Part shown: one piece after another, positions 41,801 through 50,301 of the stretch | Position numbering within the stretch: position 1 is the first letter of the stretch | Layout: the number at the start of each line of letters is the position of its first letter | Assembly (NCBI GenBank): GCA_016721825.1 | Contig: JADKHI010000001.1 | Span: forward strand, 1,426,001-1,490,000 | DNA from: Flavobacteriales bacterium | GTDB taxonomy: Bacteria > Bacteroidota > Bacteroidia > Flavobacteriales_F > PHOS-HE28 | DNA: 64,000 nt | Direction of reading: 5' to 3' | Translations under genes and position numbers: made by a program | Notes under the pieces: generated by a model | The model's database searches: none | What the model was told of the DNA's origin: nothing | What the model saw: only the letters and a program-made list of their open reading frames with translations

Positions 41801-42697
41801 GTGCAACTGCTCGTGAGCGGCGGCACCACCTACACCTGGCTGCCTGCGCCCGGCCTTATCGACCTCGATGGCCCGGATCCCGTGGTGAGCCCTTTGACCT
41901 CGACCACCTATTACGTGAACGTGGGCAACAGCTGTGGCCTTACGTTGGATAGTGTGTTCGTGGATGTGCAGATGGTGGTGACCGATGCCTGGCCGGACAC
42001 GATCATCTGCCCCGGTGAAAGCGTGAGCCTTTACGCCAATGGAGCCACGCAATACACCTGGAGCCCACCGAACGGCCTGGGCTCCACCAGCGGTTCGCCC
42101 GTGACCGCCTCGCCCACAGCGAACACGACCTACCGCGTGATCGCCTCCAGCACCGCCGGTTGCACCGACACCGCCTTCGTGATGGTGGAGGTCTTCCCTG
42201 AGCCCACGGTGAACGCCGGTGCCGACCAGCAGATCGACTATGGTGACCAGGCCCAGCTGCAAGCCACCGGCAACGGCCTCATCGCCTGGCTCACGAACCC
42301 AACGCTCAGCTGCCTCACCTGCACGAACCCCATCGCTTCACCGGAGTTCAGCAGCACCTACATCGTCACCCTTACCGACACCAACGGCTGCGTGGCCAAG
42401 GACGATGTCTTCGTGATCGTGGACGGCACGCTCTACGTGCCCAACACCTTCACGCCGAACGGCGACGGCATCAACGATGCCTTCTATGCGTTAGCCACCG
42501 AGGTGAAGACCTTCAAGCTCTATGTCTTCAACCGCTGGGGCGAGAAGATCTACGAGAGCGACCGCCTCGATCGCTTCTGGGACGGCACCTACAAAGGCAC
42601 CGAATCACCGATCGACACCTACGTGTGGCGCATCGACATGACCGAGCTCAGCGGCGAAGCGAGCGTGCATTATGGGCATGTGAATCTGGTGCGCTAA
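38810..42697 (+). CDS. Giant secreted CHU_C protein with SBBP-like repeats and PKD/Ig domains
   Basis: 1,295 residues from ATG 38810 (MRSLASIVCLLGSTWAFA, signal peptide). An N-terminal domain typical of such proteins (FTQNKGQWPAQVLYRA, DUF7948-like) is followed at about residues 240-750 by beta-propeller-like repeats with DFPTTAGCFD and LWSTYHGGS/TYLG motifs (SBBP repeats). Next come a PKD domain (FFWAFGDGVGSSTNFEPSYT), five Ig-like repeats of about 85 residues with VxLxAxG.xYxWxP, and a CHU_C domain (VPNTFTPNGDGINDAFYA; VFNRWGEKIYE; FWDGTYKG). Predicted T9SS-exported surface protein. Its last bases overlap the convergent ACMSD gene. Confidence 0.92.
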   Translation: MRSLASIVCLLGSTWAFASGPLVPFTQNKGQWPAQVLYRANIPGGVLFVERNALTYVLKAGGDLHHHGLPGEHLADPLRMHAYRVTFEGATGGTGEGRFAQPHYENHFIGNDPAKWGSQCAVYGEVWVKDLYPGVDLRLDGRNGLKYDLIVSPGADPDVIRMRYEGQDGLALKDGALKVTTSTGVIVEEAPVSFVERSGITKEVSSAYVLNGNTVGFHFCGRPAVRSGAFCLQSGDRITIDPTLTFGSYTGSTADNFGFTATYDDDGHLYGGGIVFGIGYPVTLGVLDASFNGGTIDIGISKWQPDGSSLVWSTYLGGSLGNESPHSLVVNTNDELYVLGSSGSSDFPTTAGCFDNSFNGGPALAFGIGYGYGHNNGVDIVVAHLNAAATALIGSTYVGGSGTDGINNALTLAHNYGDSFRGEIALDPLERPVVATSTESSDCPTTPGAPQAGFGGVQDAYIFRLDPGLTTQLWATYHGGSNADSGYGVQFDSAGEVYVAGGTTSSDLPMAGTPFDNTANGDVDGYAVRFNANGTTRLSATYLGTNQYDQTYFIQLNLADEVFVVGQTHGTYPVTPGKYANPGSSQFIHKLSHDLSASLWSTRIGSGTGTEDISPSAFLVSDCGQIYFCGWGGTTNTIAQAVNSTTSGLPTTPGAFQTVTNGSDFYLMVLEPEAVAINYATFFGGSTTSEHVDGGTSRFDKNGNVYAAVCAGCGSNDDFPTTPGAWSQTNNSFNCNLGVFKFALTQPNALIDINGPSYLCLPNATAVFDNLSQGGTDFFWAFGDGVGSSTNFEPSYTYADTGSYTVMMVLTDSNDCVTNDTAYLVLTVLDPQDALIDPIDTLCPGASVQLQAHGGHAYSWFPTTGLSNANIANPVATPAAPTTYSVVVTDSCGTDTASIDIFFGTPFGEAGPDTVVCLGDQVPITALGGGTYTWSQGGTLSDPNLQSPLASPAVTTQYVVTITTPAGCVVTDSLVVTVEVTPPVPVSNDTSVCEAGSVQLLVSGGTTYTWLPAPGLIDLDGPDPVVSPLTSTTYYVNVGNSCGLTLDSVFVDVQMVVTDAWPDTIICPGESVSLYANGATQYTWSPPNGLGSTSGSPVTASPTANTTYRVIASSTAGCTDTAFVMVEVFPEPTVNAGADQQIDYGDQAQLQATGNGLIAWLTNPTLSCLTCTNPIASPEFSSTYIVTLTDTNGCVAKDDVFVIVDGTLYVPNTFTPNGDGINDAFYALATEVKTFKLYVFNRWGEKIYESDRLDRFWDGTYKGTESPIDTYVWRIDMTELSGEASVHYGHVNLVR

Positions 42698-43710
42698 ACG
42701 AACCGCTTCCGCTCCGTGGCCAGCCACTGCAGGGCCGCCCCGCTCAACAGCTTCTCCTTCATCCCGTCATCCCATGGCATGCTTCGGATGAGCTTGCCGG
42801 GTTCCAGTTCGCCGAGGGGAAAGGGATAGTCCGTGCCGAGGGCCACGCGGTCCGCGCCGATGAGGTCCACCACGTACTGCAGCATGGCGGGATCGTGTAC
42901 GAGGGAATCGATCCAGAACTTGCCGAGGTAGTGGCGGGGCTCCACGTTGTTGTCCACCGCGCAGAGGTCGGGGCGCACTTCGAAGCCGTGCTGGATGCGG
43001 CCGATGGTTGCAGGGAAGGCACCGCCGCCATGCGCGAAGGCCACACGCAGTTTCGGCAACCGCTCGAAGAGCCCGCTGAAGATCATGGAGCTGATGGCGA
43101 GGGAGGTCTCCGCAGGCATACCCACCAGCCAGGGCAACCAGTACTTGTCCATGCGGTCCTTGCCCATCATGTCCCACGGGTGCACGAACAGGGCCATACC
43201 GAGCTCCTCACACGCTTGGAAGATGGGGAAGAGCCGCGGCTCACCGAGGTTGACGCCTTCGATGTGCGTGCCGATCTGGATGCCTTCGAGGCCGATGGCC
43301 TTGCAGCGTTCAAGCTCCTTGATGGCGAGGTCAGTGTCCTGCATGGGCACGGTGCCCATGCCGATGTAGCGCTTGGGCCACTTCTCCACGATGCCCGCGA
43401 TGTGGTCGTTGAGGAACATGGACAACGTAAGGGTGTCCTGCGGCTTGGCCCAGTAGCTGAACATCACGGGCACCGTACTGAGCACCTGCACCTGCACGCG
43501 GAATTGGTCACTCTCGCCAATGCGCACCTGCGGGTCCCAGCAATTGGCCTGGACCTCACGGAAGAACTTGTCGTCCATCATCATCCGCGCGCAACCCGGC
43601 TTGTGGTGGTCCAGGTGGATGAAGCCGCCATAGCCGAAGCGCCTCCCGAAGTCCGGGATGTCCGCCGGCAGGATGTGCGTGTGGATGTCGATCGAGAGCA
43701 GTTCCGGCAT
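42694..43710 (-). CDS. 2-amino-3-carboxymuconate-6-semialdehyde decarboxylase (ACMSD)
   Basis: 338 residues, the normal ACMSD length. The zinc enzyme decarboxylates ACMS to 2-aminomuconate semialdehyde, steering the kynurenine pathway away from quinolinate. Amidohydrolase metal ligands are visible: DIHTHILP at the N-terminus, FVHPWDMMGKDRM, FAHGGGAFPATIGR and the Asp in LGTDYPFPLGE. It lies 10 bases downstream of the haaO-type gene that makes its substrate. A candidate for the next enzyme, an AMS dehydrogenase, is at 50.9 kb. Confidence 0.93.
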   Translation of the reverse strand: MPELLSIDIHTHILPADIPDFGRRFGYGGFIHLDHHKPGCARMMMDDKFFREVQANCWDPQVRIGESDQFRVQVQVLSTVPVMFSYWAKPQDTLTLSMFLNDHIAGIVEKWPKRYIGMGTVPMQDTDLAIKELERCKAIGLEGIQIGTHIEGVNLGEPRLFPIFQACEELGMALFVHPWDMMGKDRMDKYWLPWLVGMPAETSLAISSMIFSGLFERLPKLRVAFAHGGGAFPATIGRIQHGFEVRPDLCAVDNNVEPRHYLGKFWIDSLVHDPAMLQYVVDLIGADRVALGTDYPFPLGELEPGKLIRSMPWDDGMKEKLLSGAALQWLATERKRFV

Positions 43711-43720
43711 GCCGCTGGGC

Positions 43721-44251
43721 TTAGACGAAGCGGGGGTCGGTCTCCATCACGTGTCCGCACTTCTTGCAGGTGCGCAGGTCCTCGCTGGCGTAGAAATCGC
43801 GGAAGCGCGGCAGGAAGTCGTGCTCCACGTTGCGCAACACGAACTTGTACTCGTGCAGCAGGTTGTTGCACTTCTCGCAGTACCACTGCAGGCCGTCCTC
43901 CATCTCGCGGTCGTCACGCTTGCACTCGATCACCAGGCCCACGGTGTTAGGGCCACGGCGCGGCTGGTGCGGCACATTGGCGGGTAGCAGGAACATGTCC
44001 CCTTCCTTGATCGGGATGGTCACCGCCTTGCCGTCCTCCTGCACACCCACTTCGATGTCACCTTCCAGCTGGTAGAAGAGCTCCTCGGTCTCGTTATAGT
44101 GGTAGTCCTTGCGGGCGTTGGGGCCGCCGACGATCATCACGATGTAGTCGCCCGCGTCGTGGTAGAGGTTCTTGTTACCGACAGGAGGCTTCAGCAGGTC
44201 GCGGTTATCGACGATCCATTGCTTCAGGTTGAAGGGGCGGCGGATGGGCAT
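43721..44251 (-). CDS. 3-hydroxyanthranilate 3,4-dioxygenase
   Basis: 176 residues, the bacterial homodimeric form. The cupin enzyme opens 3-hydroxyanthranilate to ACMS with Fe(II). Iron ligands are in KDYHYNETEELFYQLEGD (His and Glu) and ANVPHQPRRGPNTVG (His). The C-terminal rubredoxin-like metal site is present as CEKCNN and CKKCGH. First gene of a two-gene operon with ACMSD. The earlier pathway enzymes (tryptophan dioxygenase, KMO, kynureninase) are not in this window. Confidence 0.95.
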   Translation of the reverse strand: MPIRRPFNLKQWIVDNRDLLKPPVGNKNLYHDAGDYIVMIVGGPNARKDYHYNETEELFYQLEGDIEVGVQEDGKAVTIPIKEGDMFLLPANVPHQPRRGPNTVGLVIECKRDDREMEDGLQWYCEKCNNLLHEYKFVLRNVEHDFLPRFRDFYASEDLRTCKKCGHVMETDPRFV

Positions 44252-44280
44252 GGTTGAAAGGAAGAGGCTAAAAATAGCGA

Positions 44281-44300
44281 TCCCGCACCGGGGTGCGGGA
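44281..44300 (-). terminator. Terminator of the 44.3-kb secreted protein gene
   Basis: TCCCGCAC/GTGCGGGA forms an 8-bp perfect stem with a 4-base loop. Read on the minus strand it is followed by GCTATTTTTAG, a T tract, 24 bases after the stop codon of the upstream gene. The same 8-bp stem occurs in the tRNA-like copies near 57.7-58.4 kb. Confidence 0.7.
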
Positions 44301-44324
44301 CCATGTCCTATTCCAGAGGCTGGA

Positions 44325-44849
44325 TCAGCGCTTCATTTCCGTCCGCGCGGCCATCAGAAGAATGGCGCCGTTGGTGCGTTGCATGCCGATGGTGTACTCC
44401 TGGTCCTGCACAAAGGCAGCCTGTCCCTTGCTCCACTTCACAATGGCGAAGGGGAAATCCAGGTCGTCGGTGTTGGCCCCATCGTACTTGCTCTTCTCCA
44501 ACAAGCTGATGTCCATACCGATCGGGGCGATGGTCAGCTCCACGTCCTCCTTGAGGGGTGGCATGTGGGTATCGATCACAATGCGCTTGGCGGCAAAGCC
44601 TTCCTTGCGGAGCTCCAGACTATAGGTCTCGTTGATGGCCAAGGCCACATCGAACTTCCCGCTCTTGTCGGTGGTCAACTCGCCGACCCGCTCGTTCTCC
44701 TTGTAGACGATGATCTGGCACTTGTCGAGCTTGTTCTCCCCATCGGTGATGCGGCCGTAGACCTCCAACGGTGCGGCATCCCCATTTTCTTGGGCGGATA
44801 AGGAATGCGTGGCACCGACGAAAAGCAGGAATGCGAGGGAGTACCGCAT
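44325..44849 (-). CDS. Secreted protein with carboxypeptidase-regulatory-like domain
   Basis: 174 residues from ATG 44849 (MRYSLAFLLFVGATHSLSAQ, signal peptide); the 24 residues of open frame upstream are not signal-like. Residues about 28-105 fit a CarboxypepD_reg-like beta-sandwich (LEVYGRITDGENKLDKCQII; GELTTDKSGKFDVALAINET; SLELRKEGFAAKRIVID). The C-terminal part (DDLDFPFAIVKWSKGQAAF) is not recognised. These domains often occur in envelope proteins of Bacteroidota; the function is unknown. Confidence 0.72.
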   Translation of the reverse strand: MRYSLAFLLFVGATHSLSAQENGDAAPLEVYGRITDGENKLDKCQIIVYKENERVGELTTDKSGKFDVALAINETYSLELRKEGFAAKRIVIDTHMPPLKEDVELTIAPIGMDISLLEKSKYDGANTDDLDFPFAIVKWSKGQAAFVQDQEYTIGMQRTNGAILLMAARTEMKR

Positions 44850-44963
44850 GAGGGAGGCGTTTCCCCCTTGTACCCCGAATGCGGATGCAGGGTTACCGGG
44901 GCGCCTCGGTGCTCCGCCCATCGCTCACTGCCTAAAGCACTTCAGAAGGGCGCACAACGCAAC

Positions 44964-44987
44964 GGGGCGGCCCTTCCGGACCGCCCC
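44964..44987 (-). terminator. Terminator of the A-B-B-A repeat T9SS protein gene
   Basis: GGGGCGG and CCGCCCC, extended by a wobble pair and further CC/GG pairs, make a strong GC hairpin about 20 bases after the stop at 45009 on the minus strand. No long T tract; called from stem strength and position. Confidence 0.5.
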
Positions 44988-45008
44988 GCGCTACAGTTCA
45001 AGTGTGGA

Positions 45009-47120
45009 TCAACGCACCACCACGCGCTGCTCACTGCGACCATCGGCCGTGGTGAAGCGCAGGCTGTACGTGCCCTGTACAAGGGCGCCTTCCAGGTTCA
45101 GCGTGTGCTGCTCTCCTTTCGCCAGGCTCGTGCGCTCGGCATGCACCAAGCGACCGGCCATATCGAAGAGCTCCAGGGTGGCGGCACTGGTGTTGCCACC
45201 GTTCACCACGGTGATCGCACCTTCCGTTGGGTTCGGGAACACGGTCCAGGCCTGTGCACCGATCTGCTGCACGCCCGTGGCCACATCACCCGTCACACAG
45301 ATGGTGAAGCCGGGCTCAGGGGTAATGGTCTGGTACCAATGGAACACGCGCACATAATAGGTGTTGCCGATGGTGAGGCCGGTAAGGACCGCCTCCTCCA
45401 GTTCGCCGTCCAGCGTCACATCCTCGCAATCCACGATGTTCAGGCCGGAGCAGGAACCTTCGTAGACCTGCAACACAGCGTCGAACAAGCTGTCACCTAC
45501 CACTTGGATGGTGTGATCGTTCCCGGTGGCCACGAAAGCGAACCACACATCGTCATTGGCATCACCCACGCCAACGCCGGCGCAGCTATCAGCAGGGAAG
45601 GATTCGGTAGCACCGAGTGTGGTTCCGATGGTGGGCTGGCAGGTCAATTCCACATCCAGCACGATGGCTCCGCCGCAATCATCGTTGGCAGGAGGCGGAG
45701 GGCACACGGCGGTGGTGAAGGTGATCGTGTAAGGGCCTGAGGCCAGGGCGCTTTCCAGAACGGGGTAGTAGTACGTGCCGGCAGGCATCTGCAGGAAGGT
45801 CAGCGTGGGGTTGCCATCCGAGCAGGTGTCCTGAGCGGAAGGGTCGAACACGTTGGTGAAGGCGCAATCGTCCACGATGTTGATGAACCACTGTCCGAAG
45901 GAGGGATCGGTACCGCAATAGGCGATGGTGACATTCGCGCAGCTGGTGATGGTGAACGCTTCCCAGGTGGTGTTGTAGCCCAACCCTTCGGCGTCCGTGG
46001 AACCGGTGTTGTCGCCGTTCACGGTCACGCTGCCAGGAACGTTCAGGTTGTTGATCACGGCGTCGGCGCACTCATCGTTCGGAGGCGTGGGCGCTCCACC
46101 GCAGGTCTCGGCGGTGAAATTGATCGTGTAGGGGCCGGTGGCAAAGCTCGACTCCAGCACCGGGTAGTAGTAGGTGCCGGCGGCCAAGTTGGTGAACAGC
46201 AGGCTCACATTGGTGTCGGCGCATGCGCCGGTGCTGGTGGTGTCGAACACTGTGGTGATGCCACAGTCGCTCACCAGGTTCACAATGAACTCCCCGAAGG
46301 CCGGATCAGTGCCGCAGTAGTCAACGGTCACATCAGCGCAATCGGTGATGGTGAAGGCCTCCCAAGTGGTGTTGAAGCCGAAACCTTCAGCGTCGGTGGC
46401 GCCGGTATTGTCACCGCTAACCGATACGGATCCAGGTACGCTCAGGTTCTGGATCACGGCGTCCGCGCACTCGTCGTTGGCGGGAGCAGGTGGCGTGGCG
46501 TACACGCAGATGTCGAAGGTGGTGGTGGCAGGTGCCACGTCGTACCAGTCGAACACACGTACGTAGTACTGCGTGCCCACCATGAGGCCGGTGGCGTTGA
46601 TGGTCTCGGTGCCACCATCGAAGGTCGCATCGGCGCAGGCGATGTTCGTGCCATTGCAACCACCGGAACGAAGGTCAACGACCGCGTCGAAGTTGGCGCT
46701 GCCCGTTACGGAAATGTTCATGTTGGCCACGGTGGCCGTGAACTTGTACCACACGTCATCATCCGCTGTGCCCGTATAGGCGTTGCACAGGATGGCCGCG
46801 ATGGACTCAGTTGCACCGGCCACATCACCGCTCACTGGTGTGCAGGAAGCGCTTGGCGTCAGCGTGATGGCACCAGCGCAGTTGTCATTGACAGGAGCGC
46901 CACCGCGCATCTCTCCAGCATTGGTGTGCGGGCGGGCCGGCTTGGAGGTGGGGCGGGCAGGAGAAATGCCCAAGTGACGGGTGTGCTGCACAGCCGTGTT
47001 GTTCTTCCCCAAGGGGCGTAGCGAAACTCCTCCCTGCACGCTCTGCGCGTCAGCTTGGGTGGGGACGAGGGACGCCAGGCCAAGGCCCAGTGCCATCGTC
47101 AGTGTGGAAAGTCCTTTCAT
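45009..47120 (-). CDS. Secreted repeat protein (A-B-B-A) with type A T9SS domain
   Basis: 703 residues with a signal peptide (STLTMALGLGLASLVPTQADA). Four Cys-containing beta-sandwich units, each opening with an ND(N/E/D)C motif, are arranged symmetrically. Outer units A (about 78-208) and A' (about 485-610) carry DDVWYKF/DDVWFAF and TYYVRVF(D/H)WY motifs. Inner units B and B' (about 215-475) carry TWEAFTIT, YCGTDP and AGTYYYPVLES. A type A T9SS domain ends the protein (VFPNPTEGAITVVN; LEGALVQGTYSLRF). Likely a surface or extracellular protein; the ligand is unknown. Confidence 0.85.
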   Translation of the reverse strand: MKGLSTLTMALGLGLASLVPTQADAQSVQGGVSLRPLGKNNTAVQHTRHLGISPARPTSKPARPHTNAGEMRGGAPVNDNCAGAITLTPSASCTPVSGDVAGATESIAAILCNAYTGTADDDVWYKFTATVANMNISVTGSANFDAVVDLRSGGCNGTNIACADATFDGGTETINATGLMVGTQYYVRVFDWYDVAPATTTFDICVYATPPAPANDECADAVIQNLSVPGSVSVSGDNTGATDAEGFGFNTTWEAFTITDCADVTVDYCGTDPAFGEFIVNLVSDCGITTVFDTTSTGACADTNVSLLFTNLAAGTYYYPVLESSFATGPYTINFTAETCGGAPTPPNDECADAVINNLNVPGSVTVNGDNTGSTDAEGLGYNTTWEAFTITSCANVTIAYCGTDPSFGQWFINIVDDCAFTNVFDPSAQDTCSDGNPTLTFLQMPAGTYYYPVLESALASGPYTITFTTAVCPPPPANDDCGGAIVLDVELTCQPTIGTTLGATESFPADSCAGVGVGDANDDVWFAFVATGNDHTIQVVGDSLFDAVLQVYEGSCSGLNIVDCEDVTLDGELEEAVLTGLTIGNTYYVRVFHWYQTITPEPGFTICVTGDVATGVQQIGAQAWTVFPNPTEGAITVVNGGNTSAATLELFDMAGRLVHAERTSLAKGEQHTLNLEGALVQGTYSLRFTTADGRSEQRVVVR

Positions 47121-47258
47121 GTCCGGTTGGTTCTGTTGTGTTCAGTTGCGGACAAAGATGGCCTCTCCACAAGCGAAGCGGATGGACTGGGCCGGACCGT
47201 TCATCCACAATGATCGGTCGATAGCGGAACGCAGCAAGTCGCCCCGGAGCGCTCCTCC

Positions 47259-47266
47259 TACCTTTG
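47259..47266 (+). promoter_or_regulatory. Candidate -7 element TACCTTTG of the SDR gene
   Basis: TACCTTTG is an exact TAnnTTTG match, six bases before ATG 47273. If used, the transcript would be almost leaderless. No -33 TTG is visible. Confidence 0.45.
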
Positions 47267-47272
47267 GCCTCC

Positions 47273-48061
47273 ATGGACATCATGCTGAACGACCGGCGCG
47301 CGCTGGTGACGGGGGCTTCCCAAGGGATCGGCCGTGCCGTGGCCTTGGAACTTGCCGCTTTAGGCGCCCATGTTACCCTGCTGGCCCGCGATGGGGCAAA
47401 ACTTGCGGAAGTGCTCGCACTGTTGGACCGCTCGAAGGGACAGCAGCACCACATGCTGGAGGCCGATATGTCCGACACCGAGCGCCTGGCTTCGGTCGTC
47501 GGAGCCCATGTCAAGGCGCACGGACCGGTGAACGTGCTGGTGAACAACACCGGCGGCCCCCCTCCCGGCCCCGCTCATGAGGCTTCGGTCACCGCCTTCG
47601 AACAGGCCTTTCGCCTTCACTTGATCGCCTACCAGACGCTTGTGCTCGCCGTGGTGCCCGGCATGAAGGAGCAGCGCGACGGGCGCATCATCAACATCAT
47701 CAGCACCAGCGTGAAGGTACCCTTGTCCAATCTCGGGGTGAGCAACACGATCCGCGGCGCCGTGGCGCAATGGTCCAAAACGCTGGCCAACGAGCTGGGC
47801 CTCTTTCAGATCACGGTGAACAACGTGTTGCCGGGTGCCACCGAAACGGATCGCCTCGCCGCCATCATCCACAACAAGGCGGTGAAAGGCGGCATTTCAG
47901 ATGCCGAGGCCGCGCATGAGATGATGGTGGAAGTGCCACTACGTCGCTTTGCCCGTCCGGCCGAGATCGCTGCTGCCGTGGCTTTTCTTGCAGGTCCCTC
48001 GGCCGCCTACATCAACGGCATCAATTTGCCCGTGGACGGTGGACGTACGGGTAGTCTCTGA
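47273..48061 (+). CDS. Short-chain dehydrogenase/reductase (SDR) family oxidoreductase
   Basis: 262 residues from ATG 47273 (MDIMLNDRRALVTGASQGIG). The Rossmann cofactor motif is TGASQGIG, with NNTGGPPPG in the place of the NNAG motif. The classical catalytic Tyr-x-x-x-Lys is not obvious: the segment after RIINIISTSVKVPLSNLGVSN reads NTIRGAVAQWSKTLANELG, so the Tyr position appears to be occupied by Asn/Thr. This matches a subgroup of SDRs lacking the usual Tyr. It ends in VDGGRTGSL. The substrate cannot be assigned. Convergent with the response regulator, with no gap. Confidence 0.85.
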   Translation: MDIMLNDRRALVTGASQGIGRAVALELAALGAHVTLLARDGAKLAEVLALLDRSKGQQHHMLEADMSDTERLASVVGAHVKAHGPVNVLVNNTGGPPPGPAHEASVTAFEQAFRLHLIAYQTLVLAVVPGMKEQRDGRIINIISTSVKVPLSNLGVSNTIRGAVAQWSKTLANELGLFQITVNNVLPGATETDRLAAIIHNKAVKGGISDAEAAHEMMVEVPLRRFARPAEIAAAVAFLAGPSAAYINGINLPVDGGRTGSL

Positions 48062-48769
48062 TCACTCATCCTCGCTACGGGCCACCAAGCGAAAGCCCTT
48101 GCCGTGCACGTTGAGGACCTCCACGGTGGGGTCGTCCTTCAGGTACTTGCGAAGCTTGGCGATGTACACGTCCATGCTGCGGCCGTTGAAGTAATTGTCA
48201 TCGCCCCACACCTGTTGGAGCGCCTCGTTGCGGGTCAACAGGCCGTTGCGGTGTTCACACAGCAAGCGCAGCAGGTCGCTCTCTTTGGTGGTGAGCTTCC
48301 GCTCTTGTTCGTCAATGATCAGCACCTGCTTGCGCACGTCGAAGCGGAAACGGCCCAGCAGATGCTCACGCGCCTCCTCCTTGGTCGCGGTGATGCCCTT
48401 CGCACGACGCAGCACGGCGCTCACCCGCAGCAAGAGCTCCTCCATGCTGAAGGGCTTGGTGAGGTAGTCGTCGGCACCGCTCTGGAAGCCCTGGATGGTG
48501 TCCTGCTTCATGCTCTTGGCCGTGAGGAAGATGATGGGCGTGCGCTCATCGCGCTGGCGGATCTCACGTGCCAAGGTGAAGCCGTCCTTCACAGGCATCA
48601 TCACATCCAGGATCAGCAGGTCGAAGCCTCCCTTGAGGTAGGTGTCCCAGCCCTGCTTGCCGTCGGGCCGTAGCTCCACGGCGAAGCCCTTGGCTCCCAG
48701 GTATTGGGCCAGCAGGCTCCCCAGGTTCGGGTCATCCTCGCAAAGAAGCAGCTTGATCGGGGTCTCCAT
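48062..48769 (-). CDS. OmpR/PhoB-family response regulator
   Basis: 235 residues. The receiver domain (residues about 5-118) has the acidic pocket CEDD, phospho-acceptor Asp in DLLILDVMMPVKDG, Thr in IIFLTAKS and Lys in DDYLTKPFSMEE. The C-terminal winged-helix domain has LTTKESDLLRLLCEHRNGLL and SMDVYIAKLRKYLKDD. Its first 38 bases overlap the end of the kinase gene, so they form one operon. Phosphate or envelope-stress control are possibilities; three TTAAC direct repeats lie upstream of the operon. Confidence 0.95.
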   Translation of the reverse strand: METPIKLLLCEDDPNLGSLLAQYLGAKGFAVELRPDGKQGWDTYLKGGFDLLILDVMMPVKDGFTLAREIRQRDERTPIIFLTAKSMKQDTIQGFQSGADDYLTKPFSMEELLLRVSAVLRRAKGITATKEEAREHLLGRFRFDVRKQVLIIDEQERKLTTKESDLLRLLCEHRNGLLTRNEALQQVWGDDNYFNGRSMDVYIAKLRKYLKDDPTVEVLNVHGKGFRLVARSEDE

Positions 48770-50261
48770 GTTCGAACGGTAGGCTGATGACGAAGGTGCT
48801 GCCTGTGCCGGGCTCGCTCTCCACGCGGATGGAACCGCCGTGCTTTTCCACCACGGCCTTCACGTAGCTGAGCCCCAGGCCGAAGCCTTTCACATTGTGC
48901 AGGTTGCCGGTGGGCACGCGGTACAGGCGGTCGAAGATCTTGCGTTGCTCGTTCCGCGGAATGCCGATCCCGTTGTCCTTCACACGCACCACAAGGCCGT
49001 TGCTGTCACTGCTCGTGCTGATCAACACCTCGGGGCTTTCCTCGCAGTACTTCACCGCGTTGTCGATCAGGTTGTAGAACACGTTGGTCAGGTGGATCCG
49101 ATCGCCGCTCACGTGCGCGAGCTCGGCACGCAGTTCGGTGCGCACATGGCCCTTGCGCCGCTCCGCCTGGATACCGGCGTTGCGCACCACATCGGAAAGC
49201 AGCGCATGCACATCCACATCCACAGGCCGGATCCGCATGCTGCCACTGTCCAGCACCGCGCTCTGTAGCACGCTCTCCACCAACACGCCCAAGCGCTTGT
49301 TCTCGTCGCGGATCATCCCTACGAAGGATCGTTGCTGCTCGATGCCCTTCGGCACGCTGGGGTCGGTGAGCGCTTCGCAGGCCAGCGCGATGGTGCTGAT
49401 CGGCGTCTTGAGCTCATGCGTCAGGTTGTTCACCAGGTCGTTCCGGATCTCGTTCAGCCGCTTCTGCTGGTAGATCGTGCGCACCGTATAGATGAAGGCC
49501 GCGATGATCAAGAGGATCAGCAGGCCGGAGACGGCGAGCAGCGGCCACATGCTCTGCATCACGAGTTGCTTCTGCCCCGGCACCAGCACATGCAACCAGT
49601 AGGGCTCACCGACCACATCGTTCCGGAACAAACGCACGCGATGAGGCGATGCGGCGAGCGCGGGTTCCTCCGAAACATCGTTCATCGCCACCAAGGCACC
49701 ATGCCCTTTCGCGTCGAACACACCGTGGTCCGCCCGCACAGCAATGCCACGGCTCCGCAGTTCCTCTTGAAGCAACGAATCCAACAGACCCGGATCAATG
49801 CGCTCGGAGATCGGTCGCAGCGCATCCGGATCCAACAGTCCTTCGAGGATGTCGCTCAGCAATGCTTCGCGGTCGTCCATCCCGGATCCATCGGACTTTG
49901 GTGAGCCGAGCGTGTCGGAGCCGAGCGTGGCAGAGGTCCCGCCCGGCCTGCGCAGTATGGTGACTCGGCCATCGGGGCTTGTGATGCGTACTTCCTCATC
50001 GCCGTTCCCGCCGTCAGTGGCCGGGCGCACATCCACGGTCTCCAGGATCCGCCTTCCCTGCTCATGGCTGCGGATGCCTTGCACGGCATCCACCCGTTCC
50101 AAGCGTTCGCTCACCGCCATCAGCGCGGCATCCACACCCTGGCCCACCTGCGCATCCTTCAGCGCGATGGTGTCGCTGACCCAGCGCCATTGAATGAGCA
50201 CCAGGCCCACCAAGGCGATCGATATCGCCGCGACGAGCACGGTGATGAGGCGCTTTTCCAT
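48732..50261 (-). CDS. Membrane sensor histidine kinase (partner of the OmpR-type regulator)
   Basis: 509 residues from ATG 50261 (MEKRLITVLVAAISIALVGLVLIQW), which gives an N-terminal transmembrane helix. A roughly 220-residue extracytoplasmic sensor region ends at a second helix (LLAVSGLLILLIIAAFIYTV). HisKA phospho-acceptor His is in NNLTHELKTPISTIALA. The HATPase domain has FYNLIDNAVKYCEE, VKDNGIGIPRNEQRKIFDRLYRVP and GFGLGLSYVKAVVEKHGG. Two-component kinase; the stimulus is unknown. The frame is open upstream to 50348, across the TTAAC repeats; ATG 50282 is an alternative start. Confidence 0.93.
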   Translation of the reverse strand: MEKRLITVLVAAISIALVGLVLIQWRWVSDTIALKDAQVGQGVDAALMAVSERLERVDAVQGIRSHEQGRRILETVDVRPATDGGNGDEEVRITSPDGRVTILRRPGGTSATLGSDTLGSPKSDGSGMDDREALLSDILEGLLDPDALRPISERIDPGLLDSLLQEELRSRGIAVRADHGVFDAKGHGALVAMNDVSEEPALAASPHRVRLFRNDVVGEPYWLHVLVPGQKQLVMQSMWPLLAVSGLLILLIIAAFIYTVRTIYQQKRLNEIRNDLVNNLTHELKTPISTIALACEALTDPSVPKGIEQQRSFVGMIRDENKRLGVLVESVLQSAVLDSGSMRIRPVDVDVHALLSDVVRNAGIQAERRKGHVRTELRAELAHVSGDRIHLTNVFYNLIDNAVKYCEESPEVLISTSSDSNGLVVRVKDNGIGIPRNEQRKIFDRLYRVPTGNLHNVKGFGLGLSYVKAVVEKHGGSIRVESEPGTGSTFVISLPFEHGDPDQAASLRG

Positions 50262-50301
50262 CGTTGACGAAATTAGCCCCATGCCCCGTGGCCCTAGTGA
50301 C

